A stretch of 31,169 nucleotides of DNA from NCBI GenBank assembly GCA_035353855.1, contig DAOQAK010000049.1:1-31169 (forward strand). Reading direction: 5' to 3'. How positions within the stretch are numbered: the first letter of the stretch is position 1; the number at the start of each line of letters is the position of its first letter. A program made the position numbers and the translations under genes. The notes beneath the pieces were generated by a model. That model did not search any database. It saw only the letters and a list, made by a program, of their open reading frames with translations, and was not told the origin of the DNA. Of the stretch, positions 1-9,004 are shown in pieces. Source of the DNA: Bacteroidales bacterium. Lineage in GTDB: Bacteria; Bacteroidota; Bacteroidia; Bacteroidales; CG2-30-32-10.

Positions 1-353
1 TTAACCATTGGGTTGTTAATTATTTTTTCTATTTTTGTTCAGCATTAGTATAATAGAATTTATGATACATCAAACTTTTTTAATTAAAATCAGTATAATC
101 ATATATAATATATAAATGACACCTAATAATTAAATTTTTTATAAGTAATATTACGTATTTACATTTTGTGGTTTTTACTAATTTTTTTCGCGATTTTTAA
201 CTATTAAATTTGATACCGGATTTATATTTGACATATATAAGCAACATAATCAGTTTAGAAAAAAATTATCGATGTTAATAAAATGTTAATTATTGTTGAA
301 TGAATATAATACTTACTTTATAATTTGTTATATTTGCGTAAACGACAACCATT
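1..353. other. AT-rich non-coding leader region
   Basis: I see no coding frame of useful length here. The stretch is very AT-rich. On the + strand it holds three matches to the Bacteroidota -7 element TAnnTTTG, at 205-212, 223-230 and 329-336. None has a clear -33 TTG at the expected spacing. It probably carries the promoter of the first gene of the surface-fibre locus. Confidence 0.5.
329..336 (+). promoter_or_regulatory. Candidate -7 promoter element for gene A
   Basis: TATATTTG matches the Bacteroidota -7 consensus TAnnTTTG and lies 17 bases before the ATG at 354. No convincing -33 TTG was found. In such AT-rich DNA the match could be chance, so this is a candidate only. Confidence 0.4.
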
Positions 354-1202
354 ATGAAAAAATTCTTTACTTTAACCATTATAATTTTCTCTCTATTTAA
401 TCTTACTATTAAAGGTCAAGAGGCAGATACATCCAATACAAAATACAAGGATATGGGTGTTGCTGTTTCACCGGCTTCCATGCATTTAAGTATTAAACCA
501 GGAACAACTGTAACCAAAGAAATAACTATAAACAATGATTCTAAAACAGTTAAAAAATTCAATATCGGTTTTACAGATTTTATTGCTGACGAGAATGCAA
601 AACCTGTTACGGCTTCAAAAGATTCAAAATACGCAATGTCAAAATATATAAATATTGTTCCTTCTTATGTAGAGCTTCAGCCTTACGAAAAAACAAAAAT
701 AAAATTAATTATTACAATCCCGGATACTGCAGATTTTTCAGCCTGGACAATCGTAACAATTGACCAAACAGCCGACAGGCCAAAACTTGATCCTGTTAAA
801 AACGATAAAAGCATATCGATGGGTATTGTTCCCAGTATTGGATTCGGTGTATATGTTTACCAAAATCCTCCCAATGTTAAAACTAACAATGTTGAAATTT
901 TAAACTTTTACATTGATAAGGATAAAACAGACCCAACTAAAAAGAATTTCATAATGAAAATCAAAAATACTGGCGATGGTATTGGATATAGTACTACATA
1001 TGTTGAGCTTGTTAATTTAAGTGACGGAACAAAAACACGTTTACCATCTCGTAATTTTACAGTATTGCCACAATTTTCAAGGTACATTACATTCAAATTT
1101 CCAACCGATTTAAAAGCTGGAAAATATTCTGCTTTAGGAGTTATTGATTTTGGAAGTGAAGATATTATAAATGGACAAGAATTAGAATTTACATATCCAT
1201 AA
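354..1202 (+). CDS. Gene A: periplasmic chaperone-like two-Ig-domain protein (DUF916/DUF3324-like)
   Basis: This is a 282-residue exported protein with a signal peptide at about 1-22 and no later membrane segment. Residues 35-172 form a first beta-rich Ig-like domain that opens with GVAVSPASMHLSIKPG and later carries YINIVPSYVELQP. That layout resembles the N-terminal domain of PapD-type chaperones and the DUF916 domain of WxL-interacting proteins. Residues 175-282 form a second Ig-like domain (IKNTGDG, then VLPQFSRY, then LKAGKYSALG), laid out like DUF3324. It is clearly homologous to gene D at 6331: both share a QxPPNxK joint between domains and the same second-domain motif order. It is followed by the pilin-like gene B. 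I infer a role in holding or presenting secreted subunits in the periplasm. The family assignment is by pattern only, and the classical chaperone Arg/Lys anchor residues could not be placed. Confidence 0.6.
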   Translation: MKKFFTLTIIIFSLFNLTIKGQEADTSNTKYKDMGVAVSPASMHLSIKPGTTVTKEITINNDSKTVKKFNIGFTDFIADENAKPVTASKDSKYAMSKYINIVPSYVELQPYEKTKIKLIITIPDTADFSAWTIVTIDQTADRPKLDPVKNDKSISMGIVPSIGFGVYVYQNPPNVKTNNVEILNFYIDKDKTDPTKKNFIMKIKNTGDGIGYSTTYVELVNLSDGTKTRLPSRNFTVLPQFSRYITFKFPTDLKAGKYSALGVIDFGSEDIINGQELEFTYP

Positions 1203-1378
1203 AAATAAATTATAAATAAAAATAAAGTTCAATTAAAACACACTAAATGAGAGAAAAATGAGAAAAGTAAATACTTGTTAAGATTTATGCAGGCGTAAGT
1301 TCTAACAAAGTTTACTCATTACTTTAAATGAGTTTAGAAATTAAAAAAAGAATTAAATATTAACTAAAACAAACTATT

Positions 1379-2170
1379 ATGAAAAAAATTCTCCTACTTA
1401 CATTGTTCCTTGGAATGATCGTAGTAAGATCATTCGGACAGTTAGTTGACGAACAAAATGTAACCATTACCTTGGATTTGCAACCTGTTCTCCAACTTAA
1501 CATGACAACTCCAGATCAAATCGATTTCGTATTTGATCAAATACCCGAATACTATGGCGGTGAAATTAAATATGCAGGTACTATTCTTCAGGTAAGCTCA
1601 ACTGTTACCTGGGATCTTTGGGCAGTTGGCACATCACAAACAGCTCAGGCAGCAGGTGGATTATATTGGGATTTACAAATGCCGTATAACCAAGGTGCTG
1701 GTGGTATTAATGCGCTAACTACTATTCCTTTATCAGCATTAGAGTTACATCAATATCCTGTAAATGCTTATATTAATACTGCAACTGATGACTATAGCGC
1801 TCAGTTTGTAGCAAATACAACTCCTCAAACTGACCAAGTTGCTACTAACAGTATTTTTGAATCAGCTACTCCATACACTGCTCCAGTACTTGGCAACAAA
1901 TATATCATGGGTGATGCTGGTATAGCAGCAGCAGGTGTTGGTGGCGTTCCTGGCGGAAGTTATTTAGCTAACGGTTCTAACTCAGATTACTATATCACTA
2001 TTGACTATAGAATTTTACCTGGATTACCAACAGTTTTCCCAATGGCTACTGATATTACTGGTACAACAAACGAATCAATGGATGTTGCTCCAGCTGTAAA
2101 TGCTGATGCATATGCTGCTCCCGGTGTTTATACCATGGATGTTAAATATATTTTGGCAGAAGATCAATAA
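1379..2170 (+). CDS. Gene B: pilin-like / WxL-like secreted beta protein
   Basis: This is a 263-residue protein with a signal peptide at about 1-21. The mature N-terminus (QNVTITLDLQPVLQLNM) alternates hydrophobic and polar residues like the donor strand of alternate (CS1/CFA/I-type) pilins. Residues 78-80 are W-D-L. The C-terminus has GVYTMDVKYILAED, close to the GxYxxxVxxxL ending of many fimbrial subunits and to the second motif of WxL domains. It aligns with gene H at 13010, for example in DFVF, VTWDLW/VQWDMY and DYRILPG/DFRIVPG. H lacks a middle stretch of B and about 25 residues near the C-terminus. B has no T9SS tail, lipobox or membrane anchor. It sits between chaperone-like A and usher-like C and is followed by its own strong terminator, as a highly expressed major subunit might be. 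Its function is inferred from fold and context. Confidence 0.55.
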   Translation: MKKILLLTLFLGMIVVRSFGQLVDEQNVTITLDLQPVLQLNMTTPDQIDFVFDQIPEYYGGEIKYAGTILQVSSTVTWDLWAVGTSQTAQAAGGLYWDLQMPYNQGAGGINALTTIPLSALELHQYPVNAYINTATDDYSAQFVANTTPQTDQVATNSIFESATPYTAPVLGNKYIMGDAGIAAAGVGGVPGGSYLANGSNSDYYITIDYRILPGLPTVFPMATDITGTTNESMDVAPAVNADAYAAPGVYTMDVKYILAEDQ

Positions 2171-2188
2171 AAACTATATGAAATTTTA

Positions 2189-2223
2189 AAAAGAGGTTAT
2201 CCAATAAAAAGATAACCTCTTTT
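2189..2223 (+). terminator. Rho-independent terminator after gene B
   Basis: AAAAGAGGTTATC (2189-2201) pairs perfectly with GATAACCTCTTTT (2211-2223) around a 9-base A-rich loop, and T-rich sequence follows. It lies 18 bases after the stop of gene B and about 90 bases before gene C. C is therefore likely to be transcribed less than B, or from its own promoter. Confidence 0.85.
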
Positions 2224-2314
2224 TATTAAAATAAACTTAAATTTAAAAGAACTATATATTATAAATACACGTATAATTATAATTAATAAGAACCCATGAC
2301 AATCTTTTAATTTG

Positions 2315-5300
2315 GTGAAATTTTTACTCAAATATCTATTCTTTCTTTTTCTTTTGTTTAACACATTAGATATTCTCGCACAAGTAAAAATTTCAAAAAA
2401 TTCAAATACTTCAATAAAATCAACTATCACAACCAGTTTTACCAATGATGACCTTTTATTCAAGAAAGGTGAAATTATTTCGAATGTATTAAAAGTAAAA
2501 AATAATACCAGCACTCCCGTTAAGTTTTACGTCGACCTTTCTGTTCCTGATGATTGGAAAACTTTTAATAAAAACACAAAGTTATATTCCTTAGCTTCAA
2601 ATGATTCTATCTTCATTCCTTTACGCATCATTCCAATGGAATTATCAAAAGGCAGTACAAAATTCATGATTAGTGCCCTGATATCAAGTTATGAAGGAGA
2701 ACAACTCGGATATTCTTTCTTCTTAGCTCACACATTTAAAGACATAAAATGGACCATGGATGTAATTCCTGATGTTCATCTGTATTTTAAAAATAATTCC
2801 AACTTAATAAATTTTTCAATATATCTTGAAAACACCGGAAACGACAAACAGGATATTCAATTATCATTATTAAATAAATCAAAATATTATTTGATTACTG
2901 ATACAGCCGGAAAAGCACTTACAAAATTAAGCAGCACTTTATCGCTTGAAGCAGGAAGTGACACTACGATGAATTATATAGTAAAGAATTTCGCACAAGA
3001 TAGAAATCTTAAAATGATTGATTTTGAAACTTACAATCCTTTTCTATCCGAAGAAGTTAGAAAATACACTATGTATGTAAATTCATGCGTACCCGGGAAA
3101 ACAGAAAATTCAAGATTTAGAGTATATAGAAAGTTAGACTTTTATAAACTTCCCAACTACGAGAAGGTAAATCCATATAGCAGCAATGTTATTCCTATCA
3201 TTATGGATATGAATGTATATAACTTGGTTTCAGGGAATCCAGTTACCAACCTAATGTTACGGGGAACTACACAATTAAATGATAATGCAAGCTTAAGTTA
3301 TTCCACACAAACCACATTCTCACCTGACTATGTGAAATTCTCAGATTTTAATAACACTCCTTTCTATCTTGGATACTTTCATAAAAATTATAATATCGAA
3401 ATTGGCGATATAGGCTTTCTGGGAGCAAAAGGAATCAGATCGATGTTAAACCTGAAACATCATCAAAAAATTGAATTACATTATTCTGCTTCTCCAGTAT
3501 TTTCTACTTCACCAGATAGAGCAAATGCAGGATTGCGTTATAATTGGCAGATTAAAAAAATTGGAACGGTTAATTTTTTATATGATTACATAACTTACAA
3601 CCAGCAAAATAATTTTAAATCAAATTCAAATAATGCTCAAATTAATTTTAGTTTTCACTTATTAAAAAAACATTCATTTACATTAAGCGCTGGTGAAAGC
3701 AGAAACTATTTTTTGTCAAATAATGCTTCAACCATTAATTATGGATATCTATGGGGCGTGGGTTACGGAAGTCACTTCTTTAAAAAACATCTATATACAA
3801 ATGCTAATGTGCAATACACATCCAACAATTATCAAAACTACTCATTTACCTACTTACATAATAATGAAAAAATTAAAGCATATTTGAATAACCGTGTAAT
3901 GCTAAGCAAAAACACAGCAATTGACTTATCAAATAATTATTTCAAATATGCGACTAACACTATAATAAACGGAAGCAATAATTATTATAATTCAAATTTT
4001 CTGAATCAACTTTCTATATCAAATAAAAATAATTCAGGATTCAATTTTTCATATTTCGGATTTTATAATATTCTTCAGGCCGATACTTTTAAAAGTAATT
4101 CACGAGGTATTGGATTTAATACAAGCAAATATGATATTGAAAATAATAAACGAAATTCTATCAATTTAAGGACCGGGTATATTAAAGCACTTGATTATGT
4201 TGATACAAAGAACTATTTCTTTATACAATTTTCAGCCCTTTCACAATATCGTACATTAAATTTTCAATTAATGTATAATTACGGGAATCCGTATGTAACA
4301 AGATATTTTGTGTCTGGTTACCAAAATCAACATTATCAACAATATTTAAAATTAAGTTCAAGATACCAATACATTTTTAAAAATCCACGTTTTGTTGCTT
4401 TGCCTTTCTTTAGTTATGCATATTCAAACCTTACAGGTTCAAAAGTTAATCTAAATCCTGAATTAGATTATTTCACACGTACCGGATGGCGATTTAAAAT
4501 AATTGGAAATTATTATTTTGCTGTTTCTAAAAAACATAATTACTTCTATAACTATAATTATGTTAGTGAAGAAAATCCTACCAATAATGTTTATTCTAAC
4601 TTTAATCTATCTGTTGGCATTCATAAAAACTTCGGTATTCCATTACCATCAAGAAACCCATTATATAATACTACAAAGTTCATTGTTTTTATTGATGTAA
4701 ATGGTAATAACAAAATGGATAAAGAAGAATCGCCACTTGAAAATGTGGTTATTGCTGTTGACGGAAAACAAGTAATCACAAACAGCAAGGGAGAGGCAAT
4801 TCTTGAAAACATGAAAGTAGGCACTTATGTGTTTAAAGTATTATCACTTGAGGATCTAAATGGATGGTTCCCTAAAAAAGAAGATTCTTTAATGATGGTC
4901 AAAAAATATAACATAATGTACATTCCGTTTTCTCGAGGTGTTAAAATTTTTGGAAATGTAAGCGTAGAACGTGACCCAAATTCGCCAGCAGCTAAATCTC
5001 CACTCGACTTATCCCGCATTAAAATCAGTGCATCCGATGGAAAAGTATACAACACTCTTACTGACGAAAAAGGATTCTACGAATTATTTTTACCTTTTGG
5101 AAGCTATGTATTAACAATGGATGAAAATATTTTAGGCGAAAAGTTTAAGTTGCTTCAAAATAATTATCAGCTTCAAATTAATGATTCTCTTAATAATTTA
5201 TTTATCCCATTCCATATTATTGAAAAGAAAAGAAAACTTATAATAAAACATACTACCGAATTGAATTATAATCCAAATGATACAATAACTACTAAACCAT

Positions 5301-6334
5301 ATAATAATATAAACATTACAACAAATACAAATACTACTAACAATAACACAAATACTAATGCCAATACTAATGTAAATAATACCAATAATACAACAACTGT
5401 AAATGATACAAAGCAAAATCAGAAAGAACTTCTTGATTATTTAGAAAACCTGAAGAAAATTAAAGCAATTGCTACAACCATATCTGATAAATGCAAACAA
5501 ATTGCTCAAGCAAAAGAAGTGGAAGCAGCAAATATTGCTAAAAAAGCAGAGGCCATTACTAACCAAAAAACTAAACAGAAAGAACTTGCAAAAGTTAAAA
5601 CTCTTCGTTCTGATATTATTCTGTTGAATAAAAAATCGGAAAGCGCTAAAACTATTGCAACCGATATTCAAAAAGAATTAGACAAACAAAATATTAAAGT
5701 TAACAACAATTATATTAAAGAAAATACAAATAAATTAATCTACCTTTTATTAAATGAAAACAATACAAATAACAAGTTTAATTTAGAAGATATAAAATCT
5801 GTATTAGATGAAAATAAAGATGTTATTCTGCCAGATGATACAACAGTAAAAAAAAAAGCAATAAAGAATAATATTAAAAACACGAACAACAATAAAATAA
5901 ACGAACAACAAAATAACAACATAATAAACAAAGTAAAAGTTAACAGTTCTGATAGTATTAATAACTTAATTTTTAATAATTATATTGATAAAGAAAAACT
6001 TGATAATTCAAATATTGAAAAGACAAAAGCATTTATTAAAAATTCAGTAAAGCCATCAGAAACAAAAGGATTGTTTTTCACAGTTCAAATAGGGGCTTAC
6101 AAAAAACTAGATATTGCAAAATTTGACAAAGTGAATAATGTGCTGTTAGAAGTAATTGAAAATAAAATAAGAGTATGTTCCGGAAAATTTGATAACTTTT
6201 TAGAAGTAGATGCACTCAAGAATTCATTAAATAGTTTAGGATTTACTGATGCCTATGTTGTAGCATATTATAATGGTAAAAAAATTACAATGAAAGAAGC
6301 AAAAAGCATCTATTATAATAGATTTAGTAAATGA
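2315..6334 (+). CDS. Gene C: outer-membrane usher-like beta-barrel with Ig-like C-terminal domains and SPOR domain
   Basis: This is a protein of about 1339 residues starting at GTG 2315 (or TTG 2312). No in-frame ATG lies near the signal peptide (about 1-23). Residues 30-265 look like two Ig/NEW3-type domains. Residues 280-785 alternate aromatic/hydrophobic and polar residues throughout, as in a large outer-membrane barrel. Around 790-870 is an Ig-like SdrD-type module opening with FIDVNGNNKMDKEE, an EF-hand-like calcium loop. Residues 875-970 form a carboxypeptidase-regulatory-like domain (YNTLTDEKGFYELFLPFGSY). An Asn/Thr-rich linker, an Ala/Lys-rich coiled coil, a second Asn-rich linker and a SPOR domain (TVQIGAYKKL onward, about 1254-1325) follow. 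Barrel plus two periplasmic Ig-like domains resembles a fimbrial usher, but no plug domain was identified. SPOR domains bind denuded septal peptidoglycan, which would place the tail in the periplasm. The stop overlaps gene D by 4 bases (ATGA). TonB-independent export is inferred. Confidence 0.6.
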   Translation: MKFLLKYLFFLFLLFNTLDILAQVKISKNSNTSIKSTITTSFTNDDLLFKKGEIISNVLKVKNNTSTPVKFYVDLSVPDDWKTFNKNTKLYSLASNDSIFIPLRIIPMELSKGSTKFMISALISSYEGEQLGYSFFLAHTFKDIKWTMDVIPDVHLYFKNNSNLINFSIYLENTGNDKQDIQLSLLNKSKYYLITDTAGKALTKLSSTLSLEAGSDTTMNYIVKNFAQDRNLKMIDFETYNPFLSEEVRKYTMYVNSCVPGKTENSRFRVYRKLDFYKLPNYEKVNPYSSNVIPIIMDMNVYNLVSGNPVTNLMLRGTTQLNDNASLSYSTQTTFSPDYVKFSDFNNTPFYLGYFHKNYNIEIGDIGFLGAKGIRSMLNLKHHQKIELHYSASPVFSTSPDRANAGLRYNWQIKKIGTVNFLYDYITYNQQNNFKSNSNNAQINFSFHLLKKHSFTLSAGESRNYFLSNNASTINYGYLWGVGYGSHFFKKHLYTNANVQYTSNNYQNYSFTYLHNNEKIKAYLNNRVMLSKNTAIDLSNNYFKYATNTIINGSNNYYNSNFLNQLSISNKNNSGFNFSYFGFYNILQADTFKSNSRGIGFNTSKYDIENNKRNSINLRTGYIKALDYVDTKNYFFIQFSALSQYRTLNFQLMYNYGNPYVTRYFVSGYQNQHYQQYLKLSSRYQYIFKNPRFVALPFFSYAYSNLTGSKVNLNPELDYFTRTGWRFKIIGNYYFAVSKKHNYFYNYNYVSEENPTNNVYSNFNLSVGIHKNFGIPLPSRNPLYNTTKFIVFIDVNGNNKMDKEESPLENVVIAVDGKQVITNSKGEAILENMKVGTYVFKVLSLEDLNGWFPKKEDSLMMVKKYNIMYIPFSRGVKIFGNVSVERDPNSPAAKSPLDLSRIKISASDGKVYNTLTDEKGFYELFLPFGSYVLTMDENILGEKFKLLQNNYQLQINDSLNNLFIPFHIIEKKRKLIIKHTTELNYNPNDTITTKPYNNINITTNTNTTNNNTNTNANTNVNNTNNTTTVNDTKQNQKELLDYLENLKKIKAIATTISDKCKQIAQAKEVEAANIAKKAEAITNQKTKQKELAKVKTLRSDIILLNKKSESAKTIATDIQKELDKQNIKVNNNYIKENTNKLIYLLLNENNTNNKFNLEDIKSVLDENKDVILPDDTTVKKKAIKNNIKNTNNNKINEQQNNNIINKVKVNSSDSINNLIFNNYIDKEKLDNSNIEKTKAFIKNSVKPSETKGLFFTVQIGAYKKLDIAKFDKVNNVLLEVIENKIRVCSGKFDNFLEVDALKNSLNSLGFTDAYVVAYYNGKKITMKEAKSIYYNRFSK

Positions 6335-7122
6335 GAAATTCGTTAATAATATTATTGTTTTTTACATTGATTTTTAAAACACTTTTTTCTCAGAGCGTTT
6401 CTGTTTCTGTTACTAAGTTATATTATAATGTTGGTCGCGGCGAAAACAATATTCAGACAGTTACATTAAAAAATAATTCTACAAACAAGCAATCTTTTCA
6501 AATAACTTTTTGCGGATTTGAATCTCCTGGAAATAAAGGAAAAACAGTATTGATAACAGCTGATACAAACAAAAATTCATGTGCTAAATGGTTAAACGTA
6601 ACTCCATCATCTTTTATTTTAAACGCAGGTGAATCTAAAGATATTAGTGTTGAACTCAAATTGCCTGATATACCTGAAGCAGAAAAGACAAAATGGGCGG
6701 CAATGCAAATAATCGCTCGCAATGATAATGATAAAGAACAAAATACAGGCTTGGATGTAACAGAAAATATGAAAATAATAGTTCATATTTTTCAGACACC
6801 ACCCAACTTAAAAATGAATAAACTTGAGATAACAAATTTTGAAAATAATGATAGTAATAAAACAATAATTCTAGAAGTAAAAAATACAGGTGAAACAATT
6901 TTGATTTGTAATTCATCCGTAGAGTTTAATAATATAATCACAAATAAAAAACAAAACGTTAAATCGAAACCGTTTACATTATTGCCAAACACTTACAGGG
7001 AAATTGATTTTGATTTGCCCGATAATATTGAAAAAGGAAAATATTTAGTTACCGGTTATGTAGAATACAACAATAATGATAATGTTTTATCTGCAAAACA
7101 AGAAATTGAAATAAAAGAATAA
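6331..7122 (+). CDS. Gene D: second periplasmic chaperone-like two-Ig-domain protein
   Basis: This is a 263-residue exported protein with a signal peptide at about 1-20. Domain 1 (about 22-158) runs from VSVSVTKLYYNVGRG through WLNVTPSSFILNAGES and ends at VHIFQTPPN. The order of these motifs is that of PapD-like N-terminal domains. Domain 2 (about 160-263) carries LEVKNTGE, FTLLPNTYREIDF and IEKGKYLVTGY. It is a divergent paralogue of gene A. It contains three cysteines (61, 84, 193), while A has none after the signal peptide. The start codon overlaps the stop of C as ATGA, which implies translational coupling with the usher-like protein and a shared job. Whether A and D serve different subunits cannot be read from sequence. 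Confidence 0.6.
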   Translation: MRNSLIILLFFTLIFKTLFSQSVSVSVTKLYYNVGRGENNIQTVTLKNNSTNKQSFQITFCGFESPGNKGKTVLITADTNKNSCAKWLNVTPSSFILNAGESKDISVELKLPDIPEAEKTKWAAMQIIARNDNDKEQNTGLDVTENMKIIVHIFQTPPNLKMNKLEITNFENNDSNKTIILEVKNTGETILICNSSVEFNNIITNKKQNVKSKPFTLLPNTYREIDFDLPDNIEKGKYLVTGYVEYNNNDNVLSAKQEIEIKE

Positions 7123-7165
7123 CGATATTTATGAAAAAAATAATTACTTTTTTATATTAAAAAAC

Positions 7166-9004
7166 ATGAAAAGAAAATATCTTTTGTTGTGCTTATATAT
7201 TGTTTTATTTATTTTACTTAATAATAAGCTATCTTATTCCCAGGTAGGGATAGGAGCAACACAGTTCACTCCTGATGCCAGTTCCATGCTTGAAATAAAA
7301 GCAGCTAATAAAGGTCTTTTAATACCAAGAGTGTCGCTGACCTCAATAAATGATGTAACAACCATACCAAGCCCAGCAACTTCTTTAATCGTTTATAATA
7401 CCAATGCGTCAATGACAGGAGGTTCTGTTGGTTTTTATTATTATAATGGAACAATATGGGTTATGTTGGGAAGCGGTTCATTAACAAATTCTCATATCTT
7501 CGTTGGAAACGCCAGTAACGCAGCTACTGATGTTGCTATGACTGGCGATGTTACCATAGATAATACCGGTGCTACAACTGTAAGCAAAATTAATAATACT
7601 TCGTTAGCCGGGTTAGCTACTGGTTTACTCAAAAATACCACTGGTACAGGTATCCCTTCAATTGCTATTGCTGGTACTGATTTTATGGAGCCTTCTAGCT
7701 CTTTTAATCTAGGTACTACATCCATTCCATTGAACAGAGTATCTGCACCTCAATCATTAACAGGAATAACAAGTATTGATGGCAGTGCTGCAAAATGGTC
7801 TACTGCCCGTTCCCTCGCTGGCAACAGTGTTGATGGGTCATCTGATGTTGCTTTTGTTAATAATTTTATAGTTCAGGGAACTTCTGATGCAGGACTAAGC
7901 GGGGCTCAGTTTCTTGGTTCCCTATCGAATGGATTATTAAAAAATACAACAACAACAGGTGTTTTAAGTATTGCGACTGAAGGTATAGATTATGAATACC
8001 CTCTAACTTTTTCAAATGGATTAACCCGTTCAACTAATGCAATCACGTGGGGAGGCACTCTTACAGGAGCTACCAGTATTGACAATTCAACATATGCTTT
8101 AACTCTTGGTGGTTCTTCAGCAACTGGAACCATTACTTTGGGTTCAAGTATCGGAACCGGACAAACAGTTAATATAGGATCTGGAAATACTACTGGCACC
8201 GATATCATCAATATTGGTACAGGAACAGCGACTACCGCTAAAAATGTAAATATTCAAACTACTGCTCCGGGAACTACTACTATTGGTAACACAAATGGAA
8301 CCACAGCCTTAAATTTAAAAGCAGGCACAGGAAACCTCACTGTTACAACGCCAACAAGTGTTTTTCAAACCAATACGGCTACTGATGATCAAATTCAACT
8401 TACTCCTTCTACAGGAGGAGCAGCAAAATATGCAGGAACTGTTACTTCCAATGACCTCACGGCTGCTAGAACCTGGACGTTTCCTGATGCAGCTGGTACA
8501 ATACCCCTTATATTAAACAAAAATGTTAATCAAGTTACTGTTAACAGTTCTAATGCAGAAACTGCTGTATACACTTACACCGTTCCTGCTGGTATATTAG
8601 GAACAACTGGTGGGGTACGTATTACTCTTTATGGTACATATTTAAATAGTAGTGGAGCAGCTTCATCTCTTACTGTAAGAGTTCGTTATGGAGGAATTGC
8701 AGGAACTATAGTAGCACAGACAGGTGCCTTTAGTAACGCAAATAGTGCTGCAATTAAAAGTGCTTGTATTGAAGCAGTAATAAATAATCTTACTGTAAAT
8801 TCTCAAACTTCCATATTAAATACTTTTATTAGCACAACTACTAGCCCCCCAGCAGGAACTAATACATTTACAATAACATCTAGGACAACAGCAGCTGCAG
8901 CAACTGGTGCAAGTTTCGATCTGGTTGTTACTGTTCAACATAGTGTTAATAATGCAAATACAACTTTTACAAAAGAGATAGCCATACTAGAATTATTACC
9001 TTAA
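7166..9004 (+). CDS. Gene E: tail-fibre-like secreted adhesin with VGIG head
   Basis: This is a 612-residue protein with a signal peptide cut near residue 26. The mature head (about 27-58) has VGIGATQFTPDASSMLEI, then NKGLLIPRV. It is a recurrent Bacteroidota module often found on tail-fibre-like surface proteins, and it is shared with gene F. Residues 100-480 are Thr/Gly/Ala/Ser-rich short beta repeats (SSATGTITLGSS, TVNIGSGNTTGTDIINIGTG), as in phage fibre shafts. The last 125 residues form a separate beta-rich domain. There is no T9SS sorting domain, lipobox or membrane anchor, so how it reaches or stays at the surface is not explained by the protein itself. It lies 43 bases after gene D on the same strand, and I infer that the chaperone/usher-like genes handle it. 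A phage origin is not supported by any neighbour. Confidence 0.55.
   Translation: MKRKYLLLCLYIVLFILLNNKLSYSQVGIGATQFTPDASSMLEIKAANKGLLIPRVSLTSINDVTTIPSPATSLIVYNTNASMTGGSVGFYYYNGTIWVMLGSGSLTNSHIFVGNASNAATDVAMTGDVTIDNTGATTVSKINNTSLAGLATGLLKNTTGTGIPSIAIAGTDFMEPSSSFNLGTTSIPLNRVSAPQSLTGITSIDGSAAKWSTARSLAGNSVDGSSDVAFVNNFIVQGTSDAGLSGAQFLGSLSNGLLKNTTTTGVLSIATEGIDYEYPLTFSNGLTRSTNAITWGGTLTGATSIDNSTYALTLGGSSATGTITLGSSIGTGQTVNIGSGNTTGTDIINIGTGTATTAKNVNIQTTAPGTTTIGNTNGTTALNLKAGTGNLTVTTPTSVFQTNTATDDQIQLTPSTGGAAKYAGTVTSNDLTAARTWTFPDAAGTIPLILNKNVNQVTVNSSNAETAVYTYTVPAGILGTTGGVRITLYGTYLNSSGAASSLTVRVRYGGIAGTIVAQTGAFSNANSAAIKSACIEAVINNLTVNSQTSILNTFISTTTSPPAGTNTFTITSRTTAAAATGASFDLVVTVQHSVNNANTTFTKEIAILELLP

Noticed and set aside
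1314..1333. Hairpin ACTCATT / AATGAGT before gene B as a riboswitch or terminator
   Set aside because: The stem is only 7 bp and AT-rich, with no T-run right after it and no known riboswitch motif.
2197..2514. Antisense reading frame of about 105 codons across the gene B terminator
   Set aside because: It runs through a clear terminator and the signal peptide region of gene C, and its protein is low-complexity with no recognisable features.
7166..9004. Prophage remnant suggested by the tail-fibre-like protein
   Set aside because: It has a signal peptide and a Bacteroidota-type head, and no other phage structural, integrase or lysis gene is present.
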